DNA from: Rhodopseudomonas palustris
Lineage (GTDB): Bacteria; Pseudomonadota; Alphaproteobacteria; Rhizobiales; Xanthobacteraceae
Direction of reading: 5' to 3'
DNA: 64,000 bases
Assembly (NCBI RefSeq): GCF_034479375.1
Contig: NZ_CP140155.1
Location: 3,944,501-4,008,500, forward strand
In this document: positions 10,452 through 22,369 of the stretch, in pieces
How positions within the stretch are numbered: the stretch's first letter is position 1
Layout of the letters: the number at the start of each line of letters is the position of its first letter
Translations under genes and position numbers: made by a program
The notes under the pieces: model-generated
What the model was told of the DNA's origin: nothing
Database searches by the model: none
Seen by the model: the letters and a program-made list of their open reading frames with translations, nothing else

Positions 10452-10638
10452 GCGGGCTTGCAAGCCTGGCGGGCGATACCAGTGACGTCGCTGATCCGCG
10501 ACGTCGGGGCTGGGATATGATCCGGCGGCGGCGCCCGACGCCCGAATTCGTTCCAACTGTTGCGTTAGAGAGTATCCGCCGGGCGCCCGGACGGTCGCCC
10601 GTTGACTTGTGGTCTTTCTGAACAACAGGCTTTTGCCG

Positions 10639-11304
10639 ATGTCGATTATCGGTTTCCCGCTGCTGCTGATCCCGATCGCGATCTGCAACATCGTCGTCTT
10701 CCTGATGCCGGGTGTCGGTTTCGACGCGGTCTTCAGCCGGATCCCCCTGCCTTCGGGCGCAGTCTGGACCCTCACCGCCGGTGACATCCTGGTGGCATTC
10801 GGCGTCCTGATGCTGTTGTTCGAGGTGATCAAGGCGGGTCGCCCGGGCGCCCGCTATTTCACCGACCATCTGCTGTCGCTGCTGGTGTTGGGCGGCACGG
10901 TCGCCGAATTCGTCATGCTGCCGCCGTTCGCCAACGCCACGGTGTTCTTGCTGGCGACGCTGATGCTGGTCGATTTCCTCGCCGGCATCGCGCTGCGCCA
11001 TCGGTCGACCCGCAAGGCCCGCACCGCTCCGGCGGTCGCACAGGACCCGCCGCAGCAAGCTGCGACCACTCCGTCGTCCACGACTCCCGAACCCAAGACG
11101 CCCGAACCCACGACTCCCGAATCCATGGCGCCGGTGGTGGCGTCATCGGCCCCGACCGACGCCTCGACATCGGCGGCCTCGATCGCAGAGGCCGTGCTGC
11201 TGGATCGGCCCCAGCCGGTCGCAGCCGCCGCGGCATCGCCGCGGGTGCAGTCGCCCCGTCTGCAGCCGGCCGAAGACGTCGCGGCCGGTCAGCCGCAGCG
11301 ATGA
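10639..11304 (+). CDS. membrane protein with Pro/Thr/Ala-rich tail, function unknown
   Basis: A 221-residue protein I do not recognise. The first 125 residues form about four membrane segments (IIGFPLLLIPIAICNIVVFL; DILVAFGVLMLLFEVI; LLSLLVLGGTVAEFVML; ATVFLLATLMLVDFLAGIAL). The layout resembles small alphaproteobacterial inner-membrane proteins of unknown role. The last 95 residues are low-complexity, with TPEP/TPES units repeated three to four times, then Ala/Pro/Gln-rich sequence. ATG 10639 starts directly before the first helix; an in-frame GTG 30 bases earlier is possible. The repeat-bearing tail is likely disordered. Confidence 0.7.
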   Translation: MSIIGFPLLLIPIAICNIVVFLMPGVGFDAVFSRIPLPSGAVWTLTAGDILVAFGVLMLLFEVIKAGRPGARYFTDHLLSLLVLGGTVAEFVMLPPFANATVFLLATLMLVDFLAGIALRHRSTRKARTAPAVAQDPPQQAATTPSSTTPEPKTPEPTTPESMAPVVASSAPTDASTSAASIAEAVLLDRPQPVAAAAASPRVQSPRLQPAEDVAAGQPQR

Positions 11305-11320
11305 CGGCGATCACATCGGC

Positions 11321-11617
11321 TCAGGAGAATCGTCGGGTGCGCCCGGACGCGGCATAGGCGTTGGCCGTGCGGTATGCCGCCGTGGCCTGGCCCGGCTCGG
11401 CGCGATCCACCGCGCGGGTCTGCGGATAGCCCCGATCGACTGCCATCAATTGCGCGACGAAATTCGACGAGGGGCGGACGGCCTGATCGGTGTAGCGGCT
11501 CCGCCGCGGCTGCGGCAGCACCGGAACCGGCATCGGCTCGATCAGCTCCGGCTCGGCGGCGTGGTCCGCTCCGAAGACAATATCGTCATCGCTTCGATCG
11601 ACCCAAATCTTCGCCAT
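11321..11617 (-). CDS. hypothetical protein
   Basis: A 98-residue protein I do not recognise. It begins MAKIWVDRSDDDIVFGAD, then a Pro-rich acidic stretch (ELIEPMPVPVLPQPRR), and ends in a basic tail (SGRTRRFS). There is no signal peptide or membrane helix. It diverges from the GGDEF/EAL gene at 11780 with 162 bp between, and its end nearly touches the convergent membrane-protein gene. Codon use is like the neighbours, which supports a real gene. Confidence 0.55.
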   Translation of the reverse strand: MAKIWVDRSDDDIVFGADHAAEPELIEPMPVPVLPQPRRSRYTDQAVRPSSNFVAQLMAVDRGYPQTRAVDRAEPGQATAAYRTANAYAASGRTRRFS

Positions 11618-11779
11618 CGTTTCAAGCCTGAACCATTTCGGGACACTTGCCGCGCCTCAAAGGTCACATCGCAAGGAGTATGCCGCTTCGCCTCGTATCG
11701 TTCCGAGGTGCCGTTCAAGTAGGTTTCCCGATTGTTAACGATCTCGCCCTAGCTTGAACAAGCTGCAACGCTCTATTCT

Positions 11780-13567
11780 GTGGTGGAGAATCATCTGATC
11801 CCGTCCCGAAACGAGGCAGTTGTGTCGCCAGCCGATTCTGCGCCCGACCAGCCGATCGCGTCGACCGAGTCTCGCGGGCCCGATCCGGCGGAAATCCTGT
11901 CCGCGCTCGGACAGGCGGCCTTCGTCTGGGAGCTTGCGACCGACGCCATGGTCTGGACCGGCGCCGCCGCCGACCTGTTTCAAGACATTCCCGCCGAAAC
12001 GCTGTCGACCGGCACCGCTTTCGCCTCGCTGCTCGAGCCGTCCCGCGCGGTCCGCGCCGACGCGCTGCTCAACGCGGCTGCCGCCGCCGGCCCGAACTGC
12101 GTGCCGTACCGGATCGAATACGGCGTCCGCGCCGCGACCTCCGCGCCGATCGTCTGGATCGAGGAAAGCGGCTGCTGGCATGCCGGCGCCGACGGACGAC
12201 CGGTCCGCGTCGAAGGCGTCGTCCGCATCAACAACGAGCGCCACGCCCGCGACCAGCAGTTGCTGAAGCTGTCGCAGCACGATCCGCTGACCGGCGAACT
12301 CAACCGCATCAATCTGGTCGCGGCGCTGGCCGAGGCGATCGAGGAGGCCTCGCGCTTCCGCAACAGCCTCTGCTTCATGCTGATCGGCATCGATCATCTG
12401 TCACGGATCAATGATTCGTTCGGCTTCGACGTCGCCGACGAAGTGATCTGCACGATCGCGCAGCGGGTCCGCGCGCGGCTGCGCGCCGGCGACGAGCTCG
12501 GCCGGTTCTCCGGCAACAAATTCGGCGTGGTGCTGAAGGCCTGTACCATCGACGATGCGCATGTCGCGGCGGAGCGTTTCCTCGCCGCGATCCGTGACGA
12601 GATCGTCCCGACCCGATCGGGCCCAGTGTCGATCACGGCGTCGATCGGCGCGATCAGTTCGCCGCGCCACGCCCGCACCGCCGACGAGGCGATCAACCGC
12701 GCCCAGGAGGCGCTGGCCGCCGCCAAGCATCGCCGTTGCGGCGCGTTTTCGATGTGGCGGCCGAATGTCGAGCGCGACGCGCAGCGCCGCGTCAACATCC
12801 GGGTCACCGACGAGATCGTCACCGCACTGAACGAACGCCGGATCGTGCTGGCCTACGAGCCGGTGGTCGACGCCGCGACCCGCGCGCCGGCGTTTCACGA
12901 ATGCCTGGTCCGGATGCGGCAGAACGACGGTCAGGTGCTGCTCGCGCCCGACATCGTGCCTGTCGCAGAACGGCTCGGGCTGATCCGGCTGGTCGATCAC
13001 CGCGTGCTCGAACTCGTCGTCGCCGAACTCGCCGCCGCGCCGCAGATGACGCTCAGCCTCAACATCTCGCCCGACACCACGATGGACGGCGACTGGTGGG
13101 CGGGAATCGAATCGCTGATGCTGGCGCATCCCGGCGTCGCCGAACGGCTGATCGTGGAGATCACCGAGACGGTGGCGATCCAGGACATCGAGGAAGTCCG
13201 CGGCTTCGTCACCCGGCTGAAGAAATTCGGCTCGAAGATCGCGATCGACGATTTCGGCGCCGGCTACACCTCGTTCCGCAATCTGCGCAGTCTCGGCGTC
13301 GATATCGTGAAGATCGACGGCGCTTTCGTGCAGAACATCGCGCGCTCGGCCGACGACCGCGCCTTCGTCCAGACGCTGATCGATCTGGCGCGACGGCTCG
13401 GCATCAAGACGGTGGCGGAATGGGTGCAGGACGAGGAGTCCGCGCTGATGCTGCGCGACTGGGGTTGCGACTACATCCAGGGCCGGCTGATCGGGCTGGC
13501 CTCACAGCATCGTCCCTGGGACAGGCCGGCCGCAGCGGAGCCCGCCGCGGCCGGGACCGCATCGTGA
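11780..13567 (+). CDS. PAS-GGDEF(degenerate)-EAL signalling protein
   Basis: Cytosolic c-di-GMP signalling protein of up to 595 residues with no membrane segment. A PAS-like region at about 40-150 (AFVWELATDAMVWTGAAADL) is followed by a linker (QLLKLSQHDPLTGELNRI) into a GGDEF domain whose catalytic motif is SGNKF, so it should not make c-di-GMP. The EAL domain keeps key residues: Glu of HECLVRM (EAL reads ECL), Asn of LNISP, EITET, IAIDDFGAGYTS and VKIDGAFV. The last motif is AEWVQ instead of AEGVE. Phosphodiesterase activity is plausible but not certain. The start is a GTG; a GTG at 11822 is an alternative. Confidence 0.85.
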   Translation: MVENHLIPSRNEAVVSPADSAPDQPIASTESRGPDPAEILSALGQAAFVWELATDAMVWTGAAADLFQDIPAETLSTGTAFASLLEPSRAVRADALLNAAAAAGPNCVPYRIEYGVRAATSAPIVWIEESGCWHAGADGRPVRVEGVVRINNERHARDQQLLKLSQHDPLTGELNRINLVAALAEAIEEASRFRNSLCFMLIGIDHLSRINDSFGFDVADEVICTIAQRVRARLRAGDELGRFSGNKFGVVLKACTIDDAHVAAERFLAAIRDEIVPTRSGPVSITASIGAISSPRHARTADEAINRAQEALAAAKHRRCGAFSMWRPNVERDAQRRVNIRVTDEIVTALNERRIVLAYEPVVDAATRAPAFHECLVRMRQNDGQVLLAPDIVPVAERLGLIRLVDHRVLELVVAELAAAPQMTLSLNISPDTTMDGDWWAGIESLMLAHPGVAERLIVEITETVAIQDIEEVRGFVTRLKKFGSKIAIDDFGAGYTSFRNLRSLGVDIVKIDGAFVQNIARSADDRAFVQTLIDLARRLGIKTVAEWVQDEESALMLRDWGCDYIQGRLIGLASQHRPWDRPAAAEPAAAGTAS

Positions 13568-13572
13568 ACTGA

Positions 13573-14166
13573 TTACTCTTCTTTTTTCGGCTGCTCGAGC
13601 GACATCCGGTCGAGCCGCTCCTGCATGTCCTTCATCTGCCGACGCAGGTCGTCGATATTGTCGGCTTCGCGCACCGGCTCGGCGTAGACCGCCTCGGCGT
13701 CCGCCTCGTGGCTCGGCTTGCGCGGCACGAACATCGAGAAGGTCTGCTGAAACAGCTCCATGTTGCGGCGGACGGTTTCCTCGAGCGGCGCGAACGGCGT
13801 CATGCTCAAGGTCGAGGACATCTGCTTGCGGAATTTTTCCTGCTCGCGGGTGAGCGAGTCGATCGACTGCTCGAGATATTTCGGCACCACCATCTGCATG
13901 CTGTCGCCGTAGAAGCGGATCAGCTGGCGCAGGAAGGTGGTCGGCAGCAGGTTCTGCCCGGCCTTGTTCTCCTGTTCGAAGATGATCTGCGCAAGCACCG
14001 ATCGCGTAATGTCGTCGCCGGTCTTGGCGTCGTAAACGAGGAAGTCCTCGCCGTCCTTCACCATCGTCGCGAGGTCTTCGAGTGTGACGTAAGTACTGGT
14101 GCCGGTGTTGTAGAGCCGCCGGTTCGCATATTTTTTGATTGTCGTTGGTTGGTCTGATTTCGCCAT
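13573..14166 (-). CDS. phaR: polyhydroxyalkanoate synthesis repressor PhaR
   Basis: DNA- and PHB-binding repressor that senses polymer and controls phasin and PHA genes. The N-terminal PHB accumulation regulatory domain is evident: TIKKYANRRLYNTGTSTYVT and LEDLATMVKDGEDFLVYDAK, followed by the PHB_acc repeat (LRQLIRFYGDSMQMVVPKYL). The C-terminal third is acidic and coiled-coil-like (LRRQMKDMQERLDRM). ATG 14166 (MAKSDQPTTI) is the family start; the frame open to 14361 is not used. It diverges from phaA across 298 bp, the classic arrangement, so it likely regulates its neighbours and itself. Confidence 0.96.
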   Translation of the reverse strand: MAKSDQPTTIKKYANRRLYNTGTSTYVTLEDLATMVKDGEDFLVYDAKTGDDITRSVLAQIIFEQENKAGQNLLPTTFLRQLIRFYGDSMQMVVPKYLEQSIDSLTREQEKFRKQMSSTLSMTPFAPLEETVRRNMELFQQTFSMFVPRKPSHEADAEAVYAEPVREADNIDDLRRQMKDMQERLDRMSLEQPKKEE

Positions 14167-14464
14167 GGCACCCACACGCATGGAGGAAAGGAACCCGCCG
14201 CTCCCGACAGCGGGGCAGAACGCAATGCAATAAAGTAAGCACTTCCAATCCGGTTCGGCTACCGTTTTGTGCGCCAGGGTTAATCGGCGGGCATTCGGTG
14301 CCTTGAATGATGCCGTCGGCGTGACTTTATGGGCAAGATCGACCCGTCCCCGGATTGACACGCCGGGGCGGCATTCTCAGGATGGGGCCGACGCTGGCCG
14401 ACCCAACCGGCACCCGCCGTCCAAATAAATTCGTTTCAAACAACCCAAGCCCCAGGAGATGTCC
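14167..14464. promoter_or_regulatory. phaR/phaA divergent control region
   Basis: 298 bp between the divergent phaR and phaA starts. It must hold both promoters. A short near-palindrome, CGCAATGCAA (about 14220-14229), and an AT-rich patch around 14423-14446 are the only notable elements. PhaR operators in relatives are TGC-rich, so the first is a weak candidate. Confidence 0.4.
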
Positions 14465-15643
<1,179 letters not shown>

Positions 15644-15708
15644 CGCAACAAACAGCAGCACGACTCGGCACGATCTTTGCGGAGTTGCGCTGCACCACCG
15701 AATGTTCA

Positions 15709-15736
15709 AACGCCCGGCAGATTGCCGGGCGTTTTT
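15709..15736 (+). terminator. strong rho-independent terminator between phaA and phaB
   Basis: Perfect 11-bp stem AACGCCCGGCA / TGCCGGGCGTT with a 3-nt loop (GAT), ending in TTTTT. It follows phaA by 65 bp and precedes phaB by 86 bp, so phaB may need its own promoter or read-through. Confidence 0.9.
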
Positions 15737-15822
15737 GCTTGATGTTCGGATCGCCGGCGGATTTTATTTGGGACGACACAATCGAATTCTAGAAAAGTAT
15801 GTCTGCGGGAGGAATTTCAAAA

Positions 15823-16548
15823 ATGGCGCGTGTGGCGTTGGTGACTGGGGGGACGCGCGGAATCGGTGCGGCGATCAGCAAGGCGTTGAAGGCGGCTGGC
15901 TATGCGGTCGCGGCGTCCTATGCGGGCAATGATTCGGCGGCGGAGAAGTTCAAGAACGAGACGGGTATCCCGGTATACAAGTGGGACGTGAGTTCGTTCG
16001 ATGCGTGCGCGGCGGGCGTCAAACAGGTCGAGGCCGATCTCGGGCCGGTCGACGTTCTCGTCAACAATGCCGGCATCACCCGCGACGGCGCGTTTCACAA
16101 GATGACGCTCGAGCAATGGAATGCGGTGATCAACACCAATCTCGGTTCGCTGTTCAACATGACGCGGCAGGTGATCGAGGGGATGCGCGCGCGCAAGTTC
16201 GGCCGCATCGTCAACATCTCGTCGATCAACGGCCAGAAGGGCCAGTTCGGCCAGGTCAATTACTCCGCCGCGAAGGCCGGCGACATCGGCTTCACCAAGG
16301 CGCTGGCGCTGGAGAACGCGCGCGGTGGCATCACCGTCAACGTGATCTGCCCGGGCTACATCAACACCGAGATGGTGCAGGCGGTGCCGAAAGACGTGCT
16401 CGACAAGGCGATCCTGCCGCTGATCCCGTGCAACCGGCTCGGCGAGGCCGAGGAGATCGCGCGCGCCGTGGTGTTTCTCGCCGGCGACGAGTCCGGCTAC
16501 ATCACCGGCTCGACGCTGTCGATCAATGGCGGCCAGTTGATGACGTGA
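15823..16548 (+). CDS. phaB: acetoacetyl-CoA reductase
   Basis: NADPH-dependent short-chain dehydrogenase reducing acetoacetyl-CoA to (R)-3-hydroxybutyryl-CoA for PHB synthase. The 241 residues show the Rossmann motif TGGTRGIG, NNAGITRDG, the catalytic Ser in NISSINGQKGQFGQ (the QKGQFGQ stretch is typical of PhaB), and the YSAAK Tyr-Lys pair. ATG 15823 follows GGAGGAA with an 8-base spacer. It lies 179 bp after phaA on the same strand, with a strong terminator in between. The PHA synthase itself is not in the window. Confidence 0.97.
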   Translation: MARVALVTGGTRGIGAAISKALKAAGYAVAASYAGNDSAAEKFKNETGIPVYKWDVSSFDACAAGVKQVEADLGPVDVLVNNAGITRDGAFHKMTLEQWNAVINTNLGSLFNMTRQVIEGMRARKFGRIVNISSINGQKGQFGQVNYSAAKAGDIGFTKALALENARGGITVNVICPGYINTEMVQAVPKDVLDKAILPLIPCNRLGEAEEIARAVVFLAGDESGYITGSTLSINGGQLMT

Positions 16549-16581
16549 GCCTCGAACTGCGAATCCTGGAAAAAACAGAAT

Positions 16582-16674
16582 CGTCATGCCCGGGCTCGTC
16601 CCGGGTATCCACGTCTTACGACGGCCGGCGCCAAGAGACGTGGATGGCCGGGTCAAGCCCGGCCATGACGCGGG
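16582..16674. repeat. dispersed palindromic repeat, family A copy 1
   Basis: Starts CGTCATGCCCGGGCTCGT, ends GCCCGGCCATGACG, with an inner ATCCACGT / ACGTGGAT pair, so it folds into a long imperfect hairpin. A second copy lies at 44631-44722. Repeats beginning CGTCATGCCCGGGC are common between genes in Bradyrhizobium and Rhodopseudomonas. Confidence 0.85.
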
Positions 16675-16720
16675 GAGACGTCATCGGCTGGATCGAGCAG
16701 ACGCCTGCGTTTATCGCGCG

Positions 16721-17590
16721 ATGACACCAAGAGCCGCCACGCTGATCGGACTGTCCGCGATCCTGATGTGGTCGCTGCTCGCGGTGCTGACGGTTTCGAC
16801 CGGATCGATCCCGCCGTTTCAACTCGCCGCCATGACCTTCGTGATCGGCGCGATCGCCGCGGCGTCCGGATGGATCGTGCGGCCGGGCGCAATCGGCGCC
16901 TTGCGGCAGCCGCCGCTGGTCTGGGCGGTCGGCGTCGGCGGGCTGTTCGGCTATCACGCGCTGTATTTCCTGGCGCTGCGGCTGGCGCCGCCGGCCGAGG
17001 CCGGGCTCTTGAATTATCTGTGGCCGCTGCTGATCGTGCTGTTCTCGGGACTGCTGCCGGGCGAAGGCCTGAAGGCGCACCACATCGCCGGCGCGCTGCT
17101 CGGCCTGGCCGGCACGGCGCTGTTGTTCACCGGCAATGGCGCGGCGCTCGATCCGGCCAACTGGGCCGGGCTGGCGGCGGCGTTCGTCGCCGCCTTCGTG
17201 TGGGCGGCCTATTCGGTGCTGTCACGGCGGCTGAAGGCCGTGCCGACCGATGCGGTCGCCGGCTTCTGCTTCGTCACCGCGCTGCTCGCGGCTCTGGTCC
17301 ACGGCCTGATCGAATCCACGATGTGGCCGCAGGGCGCAACGCAATGGCTCGCGATCGTCGCGCTCGGCATCGGCCCGGTCGGGGCGGCGTTCTACGCCTG
17401 GGACATCGGCATGAAGCGCGGCGACATCCGCGTGCTGGGGGCGGCGTCCTACGCGACGCCGCTGCTGTCGACCGGCTTCCTGATCCTCGCCGGCTACGCG
17501 CGGCCGACGGCCACGCTGGCGTTCGCGGCGCTGTTGATCGCCGGCGGCGGATTGCTGGCCGCGAAGGACATGCTGCTCGGGCGCAAGTAA
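16721..17590 (+). CDS. DMT/EamA family transporter
   Basis: Inner-membrane transporter of the drug/metabolite superfamily; the substrate is not inferable. The 289 residues hold ten hydrophobic segments in two EamA repeats, the second starting near NWAGLAAAFVAAFVWAAYSV. The Glu of PPAEAGLLNYLWPLLIV in the first repeat is typical of the YdcZ/aromatic-exporter-like branch. ATG 16721 is taken as start; the frame continues upstream only through the dispersed repeat. Its stop codon is directly followed, without a spare base, by the stop codon of the convergent protease gene. Confidence 0.9.
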   Translation: MTPRAATLIGLSAILMWSLLAVLTVSTGSIPPFQLAAMTFVIGAIAAASGWIVRPGAIGALRQPPLVWAVGVGGLFGYHALYFLALRLAPPAEAGLLNYLWPLLIVLFSGLLPGEGLKAHHIAGALLGLAGTALLFTGNGAALDPANWAGLAAAFVAAFVWAAYSVLSRRLKAVPTDAVAGFCFVTALLAALVHGLIESTMWPQGATQWLAIVALGIGPVGAAFYAWDIGMKRGDIRVLGAASYATPLLSTGFLILAGYARPTATLAFAALLIAGGGLLAAKDMLLGRK

Positions 17591-18103
17591 TTACTGCTCC
17601 AGCACCATCTGCCCGTTGGCGTATTCGAAGCGCTTCAGCTTCGACAGGAACGACAGGCCGAGCAGATTTTCCGAAAGCGCCTCGTCCGGCAGCACCATGG
17701 CGTCGACGTCGCGCACAATGAGCCCGCCGATGTCGAGCATCGCGATCCGCGTCCGCGCCGCCTTCACGGTGCCGTTGGCGGTGGAAACCTTGGCGGTGTA
17801 CTCCGCCGGCCGCGGCCGCAGGCCGAAGCGCGCCGCCGAGGTCTCGTTGAGTGCGACCACCGAGGCGCCGGTGTCGACCATGAAGGCGAGGCGCTGGCCG
17901 TCGATCCGGCCGTCGGTCTGGAAATGCCCGCGCGCATCGCGCGGAATCGCCACGCTGCGCCCGCCCGCATGCGACGACATCCCGATCGTGGCCTTGCTGG
18001 CGACGCTGGCCTGCGCCGGCGCCGGCATCATCCGGTCGGCGATCTGGGCCATCACCGTGCCGAGAACCACCAGGACCGCTGCGAAAATCATGATGTTACG
18101 CAT
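17591..18103 (-). CDS. membrane-anchored clan AA (retropepsin-like) aspartic protease
   Basis: A 170-residue bacterial retropepsin-like protein of the TIGR02281 type. One N-terminal membrane segment (IMIFAAVLVVLGTVMA) is followed by a linker and a single protease domain that would act as a dimer in the periplasm. The catalytic motif is FMVDTGASVVALN, with Asp near residue 77; the distal LLGLSFLSKLKRFEY supplies the family's second hydrophobic-Gly motif. Relatives are widespread in alphaproteobacteria; substrates are unknown. ATG 18103 is preferred over a TTG 21 bases earlier. Confidence 0.9.
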   Translation of the reverse strand: MRNIMIFAAVLVVLGTVMAQIADRMMPAPAQASVASKATIGMSSHAGGRSVAIPRDARGHFQTDGRIDGQRLAFMVDTGASVVALNETSAARFGLRPRPAEYTAKVSTANGTVKAARTRIAMLDIGGLIVRDVDAMVLPDEALSENLLGLSFLSKLKRFEYANGQMVLEQ

Positions 18104-18249
18104 GACGCCTACCCACAAGAACAACAGCCGCGCGATTGGATCACGCGCGCGCAGGCGCTGCGACCGATGCGGCCCGCGCGCCCCGCTATTTTGCCCAAAA
18201 GGGTGAGTGAAGACTTAAAGCCGGGTGCGGAACTTCGGGCTCCGCGTAT

Positions 18250-20865
<2,616 letters not shown>

Positions 20866-21033
20866 GGGCAGCTCGAGGGGTGATGCGGGCGACGATGGTT
20901 AACAGACTCGTACTGCCGCAGCAAAGCGACGCACCCGCCGGATCGGGACAAGTCCGGCACATTCATTGATCGCGGAAACACTAACGCAACCGATATCGGC
21001 GATGATACGCGCGAGCCGCACCAGACAGGAACA

Positions 21034-22092
21034 ATGATGACCGCAAACGGCACAGATGTCCCGGCCCGCATGCACGGCGACCGCGTCGACTGGGTGGACT
21101 ACGCCAAGGGCATCTGCATCATCATGGTGGTGATGATGCATTCCGTGCTCGGCGTCGAGGCCGCGGCCGGTCAGACCAGCTTCATGCACTACGTCGTCGA
21201 ATTCGCCAAGCCGTTCCGGATGCCGGATTTCTTCCTGCTCTCCGGCCTGTTCCTGGCGGTGGTGATCGATCGCGACTGGCGCACCTATCTGGACCGCAAG
21301 GTGGTGCATTTCGCTTACTTCTACATCCTGTGGGTGACGATCCAGTTCGCCTTCAAGGCGCCGAGCTTCGCAGCCGAGATGGGCTGGGCCGGCGTCGCCA
21401 AGCTGTATGCGCTGTCGTTCATCGATCCCTTCGGCACGCTGTGGTTCATCTATCTGCTGCCGATCTTCTTCGTCGTCACCAAGCTGACGCGGCGCGTGCC
21501 GCCGCTGCTGATCCTGGGCGTCGCCGCACTGCTGGAATCGCTGCACCTCCAGACCGGCTGGATGGTGCCCGACGAATTCTGCGCGCGATTCTTCTATTTC
21601 TATGCCGGCTATCTGTTCGCCCGCTACGTCTTCGCGTTCTCCGACGCCGCCCGGGCGCGGCCGGCCTTGGCGCTGATCGGGCTGGCGCTATGGGCCGTGA
21701 TCAACGCCGCGCTGGTCCATGCCGGATTGAGCGAAGCACCGCTGCTGTCGCTCGTGCTGGGCCTCGCCGGCGCCGGCGCGATCATCGCCACCGGCACGCT
21801 GCTGGCGGAGAAGCGCTGGCTCGATGGCCTGCGGTTCTGCGGCGAGCATTCGATCGTGATCTATCTCGCCTTCTTCCTGCCGATGGCGATCAGCCGGTCG
21901 CTGCTGCTGAAGTTCGCGGGCTTTCTCGACCTCGGCGTGATTGCGATCCTGGTCAACATCGCCGGCGTGGTCGGCGCATTGATCATCTGGCGGCTGGCGA
22001 TGATGAGCGGCGCCACCTTCCTGTTCGAACGCCCCGACGCCTTCTGGATCGCCCCGCGCAAGAAAGCGGTTCGGCTGCAGCCGGCTGAGTAG
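21034..22092 (+). CDS. acyltransferase 3 family membrane protein
   Basis: A 352-residue integral membrane acyltransferase of the OafA/NodX-like family, which modifies polysaccharides or other exported molecules. The opening VDWVDYAKGICIIMVVMMHSVLG holds the conserved Asp and the catalytic-type His of the family at about residue 36. Then come FFLLSGLFLA, LWFIYLLPIFFVV and roughly ten membrane segments. Two ATGs (21034, 21037) follow AGGA; the second has better spacing. No neighbouring polysaccharide genes point to a substrate. Confidence 0.88.
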   Translation: MMTANGTDVPARMHGDRVDWVDYAKGICIIMVVMMHSVLGVEAAAGQTSFMHYVVEFAKPFRMPDFFLLSGLFLAVVIDRDWRTYLDRKVVHFAYFYILWVTIQFAFKAPSFAAEMGWAGVAKLYALSFIDPFGTLWFIYLLPIFFVVTKLTRRVPPLLILGVAALLESLHLQTGWMVPDEFCARFFYFYAGYLFARYVFAFSDAARARPALALIGLALWAVINAALVHAGLSEAPLLSLVLGLAGAGAIIATGTLLAEKRWLDGLRFCGEHSIVIYLAFFLPMAISRSLLLKFAGFLDLGVIAILVNIAGVVGALIIWRLAMMSGATFLFERPDAFWIAPRKKAVRLQPAE

Positions 22093-22120
22093 CAACCCTT
22101 CAACATCACAACGGGCATCT

Positions 22121-22179
22121 CCTCATCCTGAGGAGCACGGCGAAGCCCGCAGGGCTTCGGCGGGCGTCTCGAAGGATGG
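22121..22179. repeat. dispersed palindromic repeat, family B copy 1
   Basis: Starts CCTCATCCTGAGGAGC and ends GCGTCTCGAAGGATGG around a GAAGCCCGC/GCGGGCG-type hairpin. Related sequence occurs at 35037-35143 and, degraded, at 44573-44606. Confidence 0.75.
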
Positions 22180-22282
22180 CCGCAAGGCACAGTGCTCGTC
22201 GCTCAACGTTCGAGACTCGGCCTACAGGCCGCTCCTCAGCGTCTGACTCAGATTGATAGCAACAAGATCAGGCGCTTGAGTT

Positions 22283-22363
22283 CGTCATTGCGAGGAGCGA
22301 AGCGACGAAGCAATCCAGCTCGTGCGCGGCGCTCTGGATTGCTTCGCTTCGCTCGCAATGACG
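22283..22363. repeat. dispersed palindromic repeat, family C
   Basis: Starts CGTCATTGCGAGGAGCGAAG and ends GCTCGCAATGACG, with inner AAGCAATCCAG / CTGGATTGCTT, forming a long hairpin. It ends 6 bp from the CoA transferase stop and may serve as its terminator. This repeat type is frequent in Bradyrhizobiaceae genomes. Confidence 0.85.
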
Positions 22364-22369
22364 CGTGCC

